Source of the DNA: UBA7359 sp038142205
GTDB taxonomy: Bacteria; Pseudomonadota; Gammaproteobacteria; Eutrophobiales; Eutrophobiaceae
Length of the DNA: 64,000 bases
Direction of reading: 5' to 3'
Assembly (NCBI GenBank): GCA_038142205.1
Contig: JAYQJO010000001.1
Coordinates: forward strand, 186,001 to 250,000
Shown here in pieces: positions 7,752 through 15,950 of the stretch. Position numbers and translations under genes: made by a program. The notes under the pieces were generated by a model. The model searched no databases and was not told the DNA's origin. It saw only the letters and a program-made list of their open reading frames with translations. Within the stretch, counting starts at the first letter, position 1. Each line of letters opens with the position of its first letter.

Positions 7752-9574
7752 ATGACAGAAATAAATTATTCATTATCAATAGAAGAAATTCATCAACGTT
7801 ATAAGAACGGTTCATTAACGCCGGAAGCGCTGGTAGATGGGATTAAAACCAATATAAAAAAATATCAGGATTATAATATCTGGATATATGTTTTAAACGA
7901 TGAAGAGTTTGCACCTTATTTATCAAGACTAGAAGATAAAGAAATAGATGAATTACCTCTGTACGGTATTCCATTTGCAATAAAAGATAATATTGATCTT
8001 GCTGATGTGCCAACAACAGCAGCATGTGCTGAATACAGCTATATTCCGGAACAATCGGCATACACTGTGCAGTTGTTGTTGGATGCGGGTGCGATACCTA
8101 TTGGTAAAACCAATCTTGATCAATTTGCTACAGGATTGGTTGGCGTACGTTCGCCTTATGGTGTTGTTAAGAATGCATTTGATCCTGAGTATATAGCGGG
8201 CGGTTCCAGCTCAGGTTCTGCTGTTTCAGTTGCATTAGGGCAAGTTAGTTTTTCTCTTGGCACCGATACCGCCGGTTCTGGCCGAGTTCCAGCTGCGTTT
8301 AATAATTTAATAGGATTGAAACCCACAAAAGGTCGGGTTAGTACATCAGGTGTTGTGCCTGCTTGCCGTAGTCTCGATTGCGTTAGTTTTTTTACATTAA
8401 ACCCAGACGATACAGAAACAGTTTTTGATGTATTAGATCAGTATGATGTGAGTGATAGTTATGCAAGGAAGCAAAACTTTGTTTCTACTAATGCAATTAT
8501 TGAAAATAAAAAATAAAAATTGGTGTTCCTGAATCTGAACAATTATGTTTCTTCAACGATGGAGAATATGAAATTTTGTTTAATGAATTTATTCAGTCTA
8601 TTTCTTCAGAAAAATATGAAATTATAAAAATTGATTTTTCATCTTTTATTGAAGCAGCAACGTTACTCTATCAAGGACCTTGGGTAGCAGAACGTTATAC
8701 TGCTATTGAAGAGTTTATTGAAAATAATGCCGGCGCACTTTTCTCTGTAACAAAAGAAATTATTTCGCCTGCTAAAAATATCAATGCGGTTGATGCTTTT
8801 AAAAGTTTTTATCTATTACAGGAATATAAAAGAAAAGCGGACAATGTTTTAGCACAGGTTGATTTTATTTTAACGCCTACAACAGGAACGCATTATCGTA
8901 TTGATGAAGTGAATAATGATCCGATACAAACAAATTCTAACCTGGGTTATTACACGAACTTTATGAATCTTCTGGATTTTTCTGCATTGGCTATACCCGC
9001 TGGTTTTAAACAGAATGGTTTACCTTTTGGCGTAACTCTATTTGCAGACTCGTTTAAAGATAAGTTTTTACTAAAGCAAGCCAAAGCTTTAATGAATAAT
9101 AAAATGGGCAAATCTGGTGCAACAGAGTTTGGATGGACTGTGCAAAAAAAAGATATAAACGATGTTAAAGAAGAATCGACAATTGATATTGCTGTTTGCG
9201 GCGCACACTTATCAGGAATGCCATTAAATCATCAATTAACAGAAAGAGATGCAACATTGATTAAAGCATGTAAAACAACAGAAAGTTATCGTTTATATGC
9301 TTTGGCAGGAGGTCCCCCTTACAGGCCTGGTTTAATCAAAGTCAATGAGAATGGTGTTGCTATTGATGTTGAAGTTTGGCGTATGCCTTTGGAAAATTTT
9401 GGTTCGTTTATGCTAGGTATACCGCATCCATTAGGTATTGGTAAAGCTAAGTTAGACGATGGAAGCGAGGTTAACAGTTTTATCTGTGAAGATTTTGCTA
9501 TTTCTGATGCTAAAGATATTACAAGCTTTGGCAATTGGCGAAACTATATAAAGAGTATTGCAAATGACTCGTGA
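7752..9574 (+). CDS. atzF: Allophanate hydrolase, with a one-base frameshift near 8508-8516
   Basis: The gene encodes an amidase-signature allophanate hydrolase, which splits allophanate to ammonia and CO2 as the last step of guanidine or urea degradation. The first part (7752-8516) has the Ser-cis-Ser-Lys features: GIPFAIKDNID, GGSSSGSAV and DTAGSGRVPAAF. The frame then stops inside an A-rich stretch. Coding continues one frame back with KIGVPESEQLCFFNDGEYE and runs to 9574, including the small C-terminal domain (AVCGAHLSGMPLNHQL, YRLYALAGGPPYRPGL). Adding one A to the six-A run at 8508-8513 restores about 607 residues, the normal length. This may be a sequencing error, a recent mutation, or -1 slippage on the A-run. 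Confidence 0.9.
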
Positions 9575-9586
9575 TACGCTTTAGAG

Positions 9587-9847
9587 TTATTCTTCTGACT
9601 TGGGTTCGTCAACTTGTTCTTCCAGTACGGCTAATTTTTTTTGCAATTCATCAAGTTGCACACGCGTACGTTGAAGCAACGCCGTTTGAATATCAAATTC
9701 TTCACGTGTCACCAAATCTATTTTTGAGAATGAAGCATTCAGTGTTGCACGCAGGTTATTTTCAATTTCCTGTTTAAAATTTTGTATATCCTTTGGTAAC
9801 GCATCTGAGATTTCAGATAGGACTTCTTCAATTTTATCTTTAATCAT
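9587..9847 (-). CDS. ubiK: Ubiquinone biosynthesis accessory factor UbiK (YqiC/BMFP family)
   Basis: This 86-residue protein has the typical UbiK layout. An amphipathic N-terminal helix (MIKDKIEEVLSEISDALP) and a middle segment with LVTREEFDIQTALLQRTR are followed by a C-terminal coiled coil (LDELQKKLAVLEEQVD) and an acidic tail. UbiK forms a trimer that helps assemble the soluble late-stage ubiquinone synthesis complex with UbiJ and binds lipids. It is convergent with allophanate hydrolase, 12 bases apart, and divergent from the nitrogen-regulated torF-glnK-amt unit. The position next to glnK is a common gammaproteobacterial arrangement. Confidence 0.9.
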   Translation of the reverse strand: MIKDKIEEVLSEISDALPKDIQNFKQEIENNLRATLNASFSKIDLVTREEFDIQTALLQRTRVQLDELQKKLAVLEEQVDEPKSEE

Positions 9848-9998
9848 AAATATTGCCTGAATGTTTATCGTTGAATCATAAAACTTACCTGTTTACATGT
9901 CATTTAATAACTTTACGCGGACAGTTGTATAAAAACAAAACTGTTACATAAATGTTTACAAAAATACGTACTAAATAAGAGCAAAGCATTATTTTGGC

Positions 9999-10013
9999 GC
10001 ACCATGTTGATGC
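9999..10013 (+). promoter_or_regulatory. Candidate NtrC binding site
   Basis: The sequence GCACC-ATGTT-GATGC matches the NtrC consensus GCACC-N5-GGTGC in nine of ten defined positions. It lies about 100 bases upstream of a sigma-54-type promoter, the usual distance for an enhancer site. The rest of the 320-base ubiK-torF gap is AT-rich with no further gene that I can see. Confidence 0.6.
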
Positions 10014-10099
10014 AAATACACTGTTCTAGTCTCATTAAAAACCAATAATTAACCTTTCAAAATAACTGTAAATATTTGAAATATAATATAAAAAAAGAG

Positions 10100-10116
10100 T
10101 TGGTACGGATGCTGCT
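10100..10116 (+). promoter_or_regulatory. Sigma-54 promoter for torF-glnK-amt
   Basis: TTGGTACGGATGCTGCT has the invariant GG (10102-10103) and GC (10114-10115) separated by exactly ten bases, and keeps most of the TGGCACG/TTGCW consensus. Transcription would begin near 10127, leaving a short leader to the ribosome-binding site AGAGAGG at 10154-10160. Together with the NtrC-like site upstream this implies induction of the porin, PII and ammonium channel under nitrogen limitation. Confidence 0.75.
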
Positions 10117-10167
10117 ATTGGTATTGAGAAATTTTTAAAAATATCTTTTTATCAGAGAGGAAAAACA

Positions 10168-11006
10168 ATGAAAAAGATTGTACAGCATGCATGACAAGTG
10201 CAATTATTTTTGGGTCATCCGTTTCAAATGCGGAAACGACTTCGTGGTTTGATGAAACGCAAATAGCTGCGAACATAAGAATTGCAAATGACTATCAATT
10301 CTATGGTGCGTCACAGACAAGTGGTGCAGGTGGTAACGAAGAAGGTACTTCAATACAAGGCGGCTTTGATATTACTTGGTTTACCATCGATATGTTAGGC
10401 GCAGATGTCTACTCGGGTGTTTTTGCGGCTAACACAGAATGGAGTCGAGGTACTAATGACCCTGCTTCACTTGAGTTCACGCATTATCACGGTCTAACAG
10501 GCGCCTTTGGTGATACAGGCGTTTCCTGGGATGTGGGTGGTATTAATTATACTTATCCTAACCAGGATGGTGATGCAGGCTTCTCAGATGACTTTGACTA
10601 TTGGGAATTCTATGGTGTATTTGGCTATAGCTTTGCAGACGTGATGTTGGAACCTTCATTAAGTGTTGGTTATTACTATTCGCCAGAATGGTTTGGATTT
10701 GGTGATGAAAGTCATCACATTCCAGTAAGCCTGGATCTTTCATTGCCTTATGGTCTGGGTCTGAACATGTTCTTCGGACACCTCGAACTTGATTTCAGTG
10801 CTGCTAACTTAGCCGCACAAACAGGTGGACGCGCAGATGATTATCAATATTACGGAATAGGTCTTAGCAAGAACATACTCGGAGTTGATGTAGATGTTTC
10901 TTATACTGCGATTTCTTCCAGTGATGATTGTGCTCTTGTTCAGACAGGCTCGACTGCAGGTTCAGAGTGTGGTGGCTTTATTTTCGGCGTATCTAAAGCA
11001 TTCTAA
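10168..11006 (+). CDS. TorF-family putative porin, signal peptide frameshifted
   Basis: The product belongs to the TorF / Gcw_chp family of outer-membrane beta-barrel proteins often found in front of glnK-amtB. The aromatic alternating strands and terminal residue Phe (FIFGVSKAF) are typical of outer-membrane barrels. The only start with a good ribosome-binding site is the ATG at 10168 (MKKIVQHA), but that frame stops at 10192. The rest of the signal peptide (TSAIIFGSSVSNAE) is in another frame from 10191. One extra base between about 10185 and 10192 would join them into a normal signal peptide. Taken literally, translation from 10191 would give a shortened signal with no basic N-region. It probably allows passage of nitrogen compounds across the outer membrane, an inference from location. 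Confidence 0.8.
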
Positions 11007-11049
11007 ATTAGTCGTTTAATTATTTAAGAGTTTTTATTTTTAACAGTTA

Positions 11050-11080
11050 GTTGTAGTGGTTCATGTCGAGCCACTACAAC
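11050..11080 (+). promoter_or_regulatory. Perfect 10-bp inverted repeat before glnK
   Basis: GTTGTAGTGG at 11050-11059 pairs perfectly with CCACTACAAC at 11071-11080 around an 11-base loop. It ends just before the GTGAGGAG ribosome-binding site of glnK. No U-tract follows, so it is not a simple terminator. It may stabilise the glnK-amt transcript after processing away from torF, or act as an operator. Confidence 0.55.
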
Positions 11081-11099
11081 AACAGTGAGGAGAATTGGA

Positions 11100-11438
11100 A
11101 TGAAATTGGTAACGGCGATTATCAAACCCTTCAAACTGGATGATGCAAGGGAAGCTTTGTCAGAAATAGGTGTGCAAGGCATGACTGTGACTGAGACCAA
11201 AGGTTTTGGTCGACAAAAAGGACATACAGAACTTTACCGTGGAGCTGAATATGTGGTGGATTTTCTACCTAAGATTAAGCTGGAAGCAGCGGTAGCTGAT
11301 GATAAGGTCGAAGACGTTGTTTCTGCCATAACCAAGGCTGGCAGTACTGGCAAAATTGGTGATGGCAAAATTTTCGTATCTGATCTTAGCCAAGTTATAC
11401 GTATTCGTACGGGTGAAACAGGTGATGAAGCGCTTTAA
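11100..11438 (+). CDS. glnK: Nitrogen regulatory protein P-II (first copy)
   Basis: This is a 112-residue PII signal-transduction protein. The T-loop is intact (GRQKGHTELYRGAEYVVDFLP), with the Tyr of the LYRGAEY motif that is the uridylylation site in proteobacteria. The ATP-binding TGKIGDGKIFV segment is also present. PII senses ATP/ADP and 2-oxoglutarate and, in the GlnK role, plugs the ammonium channel AmtB. The ATG at 11100 follows GTGAGGAG with proper spacing. It is 57 bases upstream of an Amt gene, the standard glnK-amtB operon. It differs from the second copy at several positions in the central region and C-terminus (FVSDLSQV versus FVCELEQI). Confidence 0.95.
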   Translation: MKLVTAIIKPFKLDDAREALSEIGVQGMTVTETKGFGRQKGHTELYRGAEYVVDFLPKIKLEAAVADDKVEDVVSAITKAGSTGKIGDGKIFVSDLSQVIRIRTGETGDEAL

Positions 11439-11495
11439 TGTGTTCTCATTGCTTCAAATTATTTCACTAAATTCAATCTGCGGGAGGATTATAAA

Positions 11496-12737
11496 GTGGA
11501 AGCAACAACAGAATTAGCATATGCATTAGATACCTTTTATTTTCTGGTGATGGGTGCATTCGTGATGTGGATGGCAGCAGGTTTTTCCATGCTCGAAGCC
11601 GGTCTGGTTAGAGCAAAAAATACTGCTGAAATTTTAACAAAAAATATCAGTCTTTATGCCGTAGCATGCATTATGTATATGGTATGTGGTTATTCAATCA
11701 TGTATGGCGGCGGTGAGTTTACAATGTTTCTTGATGGCATTGTTGGAGATGGTGTAGCGGGAGCTGATGATCCAGCAACATATGCACCATCAGCAGACTT
11801 CTTCTTCCAAGTTGTTTTCGTTGCAACAGCGATGTCGATTGTTTCTGGTGCAGTGGCAGAGCGAATGAAACTATGGGCATTTCTACTGTTTGCAGTAGTA
11901 ATGACGGCTGTTATATATCCTTTAGAAGGAAGCTGGACATGGGGTGGTATGCCAGTATTTGGTATGTATACATTAGGCGATCTTGGTTTTTCTGACTTCG
12001 CTGGTTCCGGTATTGTCCATATGGCTGGTGCTGCGGCTGCGTTAGCAGGTGTTATTGTGCTGGGCGCTCGTGAAGGAAAATACGGTAAAGATGGTCAGAT
12101 TAATGCGTTGCCTGGTTGTAACTTACCTCTCGCTACCTTAGGTACATTTATCCTTTGGATGGGTTGGTTTGGTTTTAACGGTGGTTCAGTGTTAGCAACC
12201 TCAAATGTTGAAAACGCTAATGCTGTAGCCGTTGTCTTTATGAATACCAATATGGCTGCTGCCGGTGGTTGTATCGTCGCCTTGATTGTTGCCAAAATAA
12301 TGTTTGGTAAAGCTGACTTGACGATGGCATTGAATGGCGCTTTGGCTGGGTTAGTTGCTATTACAGCGGAACCCTCGACACCTACCGCATTACAAGCGAC
12401 TTTGTTTGGTGGTATCGGTGGTGCTTTGGTTGTATTCAGCATTATCACACTTGATAAACTTAAGATTGATGATCCGGTTGGTGCGATTTCAGTACACGGT
12501 GTTGTCGGTCTATTGGGCTTAATACTTGTTCCTTTCACAAATGACGGCTCTAGTTTTACGGGTCAATTGATTGGTGCTGCTACAATTTTCGCATGGGTAT
12601 TTATCGCTTCTTTGGTTACGTGGATAGCGATTAAAACCATAATGGGCATCAGAGTGAGTCAAGAAGAAGAGTTTGAAGGTGTTGATATTGGTGAATGTGG
12701 TCTGGAAGCTTATCCGGAGTTCACACAATCTAATTAA
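11496..12737 (+). CDS. Ammonium transporter, Amt family (first copy)
   Basis: The 413-residue membrane protein has about eleven transmembrane segments and the family signatures of Amt/Mep/Rh channels. The pore twin-histidine positions are seen in GIVHMAGAAAALAG and AISVHGVVGLLG. A GTG start at 11496 is preceded by GGGAGG. It has no cleaved signal peptide, unlike the second Amt in this window, and has an acidic C-terminal tail (SQEEEFEGVDIGECGLEAY) that would contact GlnK. It is the last gene of the sigma-54-type unit and is followed by a strong terminator. Confidence 0.95.
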   Translation: MEATTELAYALDTFYFLVMGAFVMWMAAGFSMLEAGLVRAKNTAEILTKNISLYAVACIMYMVCGYSIMYGGGEFTMFLDGIVGDGVAGADDPATYAPSADFFFQVVFVATAMSIVSGAVAERMKLWAFLLFAVVMTAVIYPLEGSWTWGGMPVFGMYTLGDLGFSDFAGSGIVHMAGAAAALAGVIVLGAREGKYGKDGQINALPGCNLPLATLGTFILWMGWFGFNGGSVLATSNVENANAVAVVFMNTNMAAAGGCIVALIVAKIMFGKADLTMALNGALAGLVAITAEPSTPTALQATLFGGIGGALVVFSIITLDKLKIDDPVGAISVHGVVGLLGLILVPFTNDGSSFTGQLIGAATIFAWVFIASLVTWIAIKTIMGIRVSQEEEFEGVDIGECGLEAYPEFTQSN

Positions 12738-12762
12738 TATTTTTCATTTCGTAAAAACAATA

Positions 12763-12789
12763 CAGGCACTTCGGTGCCTGTTTTTTTTT
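12763..12789 (+). terminator. Rho-independent terminator after the first amt
   Basis: CAGGCAC-TTCG-GTGCCTG forms a seven-base-pair stem with a stable UUCG tetraloop, directly followed by nine T residues. It ends the torF-glnK-amt unit. Confidence 0.95.
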
Positions 12790-12942
12790 GCAAATCAAGA
12801 TCGTTTTAGTGCAGCAAACGATGAAACCGATTCCTTAATAGGTTAAATTTGAGGTTATTTGGTGCATACTTAATGCTTATTTAAATTATAATATTGACTT
12901 TATGTTAAAAAGTTAGTTTTTACCTTGAAGGGAGAGGGAATT

Positions 12943-13281
12943 ATGAAGTTAGTAAGCGCGGTAATTAAACCATTTAAATTGGATGATGTTCGTCAGGGCT
13001 TATCTGAAATTGGAGTTCAGGGAATGACAGTCACAGAAACAAAAGGTTTTGGTAGACAAAAAGGCCACACGGAATTGTATCGAGGGGCAGAATACGTCAT
13101 CGATTTTCTGCCAAAAATTAAAATAGAAGTCGCTGTAGATGATGATCGGGTCGATGCGGTTATTGAGTCGATTACTAAATCTGCCAGCACAGGAAAGATT
13201 GGTGATGGCAAAATTTTTGTTTGTGAATTGGAGCAGATAATAAGGATCAGAACCGGGGAAACCGGCAGTGATGCGATTTAA
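12943..13281 (+). CDS. glnK: Nitrogen regulatory protein P-II (second copy)
   Basis: This is a second 112-residue PII protein, clearly paralogous to the one at 11100. It keeps the T-loop Tyr (TELYRGAEYVIDFLP) and the TGKIGDGKIFV nucleotide-binding segment. The ATG at 12943 follows GGAGAGGG. It precedes a second ammonium transporter by about 60 bases, repeating the glnK-amtB layout. I see no GG-N10-GC sigma-54 element in its upstream gap. A GG-rich site near 12860 has the wrong spacing, so its control may differ from the first copy. Confidence 0.93.
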   Translation: MKLVSAVIKPFKLDDVRQGLSEIGVQGMTVTETKGFGRQKGHTELYRGAEYVIDFLPKIKIEVAVDDDRVDAVIESITKSASTGKIGDGKIFVCELEQIIRIRTGETGSDAI

Positions 13282-13340
13282 TTAAAATCAAGAATTACTA
13301 AGTTAAAAATCGATACATTTATATCGTGGGGGAAAGTTTA

Positions 13341-14618
13341 ATGAGTCGTATTTTATTTTTTATATTTTCAATATTCCCAACAATGGTTTTTGCCGATGAG
13401 TTAAATCCGGCTGATACAGCGTGGATATTAACGTCAACCGCACTAGTCTTGTTTATGACCTTGCCTGGGTTGGCATTGTTTTATTCCGGTTTAGTCAGAG
13501 CTAAAAACGTATTGTCAGTATTGATGCAATGTTTTGCTATCGCGTGTCTGGTTTCCATTATGTGGGTGATTGGTGTCTATGGTTTAGCATTTGGAGATGG
13601 CGGAGAAGGCCTGAACTCATTTATTGGTTTGGGTAATTTTATGGCATCCGGTATTGGCCTGGATACACTTAGTGGCACCATTCCGGAAGTTGTTTTTTTC
13701 ATGTTTCAAATGACATTTGCGATTATTACGCCAGCACTGATTGTCGGTGGTTTTGCTGAAAGAATGAAGTTTTCAGCGGTTCTTTGGTTTAGTGCTATCT
13801 GGTTAGTTTTGGTTTATGCGCCCGTTTGTCATTGGGTTTGGGGCGGTGGATGGCTTGCTGATAAAGGGTTTATGGATTTTGCTGGTGGTGCCGTTGTTCA
13901 TATCAATGCAGGTGTTGCAGCAATCATTGCTGCAATAATAATTGGTAATCGTAAAGGCTTCCCTGAACAACCAATGGCGCCTCATAATCTGACGATGGTT
14001 GTAGCAGGTGCTGGGATGCTATGGGTCGGCTGGTTTGGGTTTAATGGTGGAAGTGCATTGGGTGCAAACAGTAGTGCCGGTATGGCAATTACCGCCACGC
14101 ATCTTTCAGCAGCGGCAGGTTCATTGGCCTGGATGGCGTGCGAATGGATAAAATTTGGTAAGCCTAGTGTTTTGGGAATCGTAACGGGAATGGTTGCTGG
14201 TTTGGGTACGATAACTCCAGCATCAGGTTACGTTGGCCCGGTTGCTGGTTTGGTTATTGGTTTGATTGCCGGTGTCGTTTGTTTCTATGCAACACAATAT
14301 ATCAAGCGCACTTTGAAGATCGATGATTCTCTTGATGTGTTTCCTGTGCATGGTGTCGGTGGCATATTAGGTACATTGTTGACCGCGGTGTTTTATTCTA
14401 GTTCGTTTGGTGGTTTGGCAACAGACGAAGCTTATTCTATTACTTCGCAATTAGGTGTACAGACTATAGGCGTTATTGCTACGATACTTTGGTGTGGCGT
14501 CATTACCTTTGTACTGCTTAAAGTTCTGGACGCTACTATCGGTTTAAGAGTCACCAGTGATGAAGAAACGGAAGGTCTGGATATCGTCTTACACAATGAG
14601 ACGGGCTACAATATTTAG
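13341..14618 (+). CDS. amtB: Ammonium transporter AmtB (second copy)
   Basis: This 425-residue ammonium channel starts with a cleavable signal peptide (MSRILFFIFSIFPTMVFA), as in classical AmtB, followed by eleven membrane segments. The twin-histidine pore motifs are in GAVVHINAGVAA and VFPVHGVGGILG. The ATG at 13341 has a GGGGGAAAG ribosome-binding region. Together with the PII gene before it, it forms a second glnK-amtB pair, so the cell has two differently built channels with their own PII partners. The C-terminal region has the usual cytoplasmic GlnK contact (VTSDEETEGLDIVLHNE). Confidence 0.95.
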   Translation: MSRILFFIFSIFPTMVFADELNPADTAWILTSTALVLFMTLPGLALFYSGLVRAKNVLSVLMQCFAIACLVSIMWVIGVYGLAFGDGGEGLNSFIGLGNFMASGIGLDTLSGTIPEVVFFMFQMTFAIITPALIVGGFAERMKFSAVLWFSAIWLVLVYAPVCHWVWGGGWLADKGFMDFAGGAVVHINAGVAAIIAAIIIGNRKGFPEQPMAPHNLTMVVAGAGMLWVGWFGFNGGSALGANSSAGMAITATHLSAAAGSLAWMACEWIKFGKPSVLGIVTGMVAGLGTITPASGYVGPVAGLVIGLIAGVVCFYATQYIKRTLKIDDSLDVFPVHGVGGILGTLLTAVFYSSSFGGLATDEAYSITSQLGVQTIGVIATILWCGVITFVLLKVLDATIGLRVTSDEETEGLDIVLHNETGYNI

Positions 14619-14629
14619 TTCCTGAACAT

Positions 14630-14666
14630 ATTGCCTCTTTGTGATTGTTACAAAGAGGCAATCTTT
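14630..14666 (+). terminator. Terminator after amtB
   Basis: A 13-base inverted repeat (ATTGCCTCTTTGT at 14630-14642, its complement at 14650-14662) with a seven-base loop is followed by a short T-rich tail (CTTTTA). The stem is strong and the tail weak, so it probably terminates or protects the amtB transcript. Confidence 0.75.
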
Positions 14667-14859
14667 TAGCTATATAGCTTAGTAGTATTAAAAATATCAA
14701 AAACTTAGGCACTATTTAACGCTAATTAGTAATCATTTTTTGATTTCGTTAGCATATTTTTACTCTAATTCAATTTGTGTATTTAAATATTCTTGTTCAG
14801 AGCTTACAATTAACGGGTTAATAATAAATACAATAGCGTTGTGTAAGGAATTTTTCTAA

Positions 14860-15921
14860 ATGGCTGATCTTGTTGATAAAAATATTCTAAAAAGCTTTGT
14901 GCCGGCGAGTGCATTAAATTCTGAGAACTTTCAGGAGTTGGCAGGCAAAACGTTTCTTGAAAACGTAGCTGCAGGTCAGACAATTTTTAAGGCAGGTGAT
15001 GCAGATAGAAAGTCTGTCTATCTTGTTGATGGCGAGGTAGAAGTGGTTGCTACCGGTGGAGCTTCAAAAACAATTACCTCAGGTTCAGATCAGGCGAAAC
15101 ATGCGCTTGCTAATCAACAACCCAGAAAAGCGACAGCAACAGCAAAAGTAGATAGCCAGGTAATAAGAGTTGATAGTGATTTACTCGATATATTACTGAC
15201 CTGGGATCAATTGTCCGGCATTGAGGTTGATGAAATTCAGGCAGATGACGGGGCAGAAGATGAAGCTGATCCAGACGATGATTGGATGACACGTATCTTG
15301 CAATCAAAAGCTTTTATGCAAGTTCCTCCTGCAAATATTCAAGCCATGTTCATGCGTATGCAGGATGTTCCTGTCAAAACAGGCGATGTCATTATTAAGC
15401 AAGGTGATGACGGAGATTTCTATTACATTATCAAACATGGAAAATGCAAGGTTACCCGAACTTCTAAAACCGGTTCTGAATTAACACTGGCGACTTTGGG
15501 TGACGGTGATGCATTTGGTGAAGAAGCCTTGCTTTCAGAAGCAAAACGAAATGCAAATATTGTCATGACGACGGACGGCGCATTAGTGCGTTTGGCCAAA
15601 GAAGATTTTAATGAGTTACTTAAAGAACCGATGTTGAGCTGGGTAACGAACGAAGAAGCTGATGCGATGGTCAAGGACGGAAGCGCTGTTTGGATTGATG
15701 TCAGGCTTGAGAGCGAGTATAAAAATGAAAATATTGAAGGTAGTATCAATATTCCTCTGTTTATGTTGCGCTTAAAAGCTCAAACACTGGATGCCGATAA
15801 ACAATATATTCTTTATTGTAATAGTGGACGCCAAAGTTCTGCCTGTGCCTTTTTATTAAGTGAACGTGGTTTAAAGGTTCATTGCCTTAAAGGCGGTATG
15901 GTAGAGCGCACTGGTAGTTAA
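14860..15921 (+). CDS. Double cyclic-nucleotide-binding domain protein with C-terminal rhodanese
   Basis: The 353-residue protein has three parts. The first is a degenerate cyclic-nucleotide-binding fold (about 15-110). The second is a better conserved one (about 145-260, with GDDGDFYYIIKHGKCKV and GDAFGEEALLSEAKR, the phosphate-binding cassette region). The third is a rhodanese domain (about 260-353) with the active-site loop YCNSGRQSS, whose Cys is the expected sulfur or redox site. It has no DNA-binding domain and no signal peptide. It likely couples a nucleotide signal to sulfur transfer or redox chemistry. It stands alone between amtB and aroE, with an AT-rich 240-base upstream gap. The exact role is unknown. 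Confidence 0.85.
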   Translation: MADLVDKNILKSFVPASALNSENFQELAGKTFLENVAAGQTIFKAGDADRKSVYLVDGEVEVVATGGASKTITSGSDQAKHALANQQPRKATATAKVDSQVIRVDSDLLDILLTWDQLSGIEVDEIQADDGAEDEADPDDDWMTRILQSKAFMQVPPANIQAMFMRMQDVPVKTGDVIIKQGDDGDFYYIIKHGKCKVTRTSKTGSELTLATLGDGDAFGEEALLSEAKRNANIVMTTDGALVRLAKEDFNELLKEPMLSWVTNEEADAMVKDGSAVWIDVRLESEYKNENIEGSINIPLFMLRLKAQTLDADKQYILYCNSGRQSSACAFLLSERGLKVHCLKGGMVERTGS

Positions 15922-15950
15922 CATTTTATATAAAGCTTTTTACTTTCACT

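Noticed and set aside
9995..10015. Reading TTGGCGCACCATGTTGATGCA as a sigma-54 promoter
   Set aside because: The GG to GC distance is 14 bases; it fits an NtrC site better, and a correct promoter lies downstream.
12855..12885. A second sigma-54 promoter before the second glnK
   Set aside because: The GG and GC are 12 bases apart instead of ten, which sigma-54 does not tolerate.
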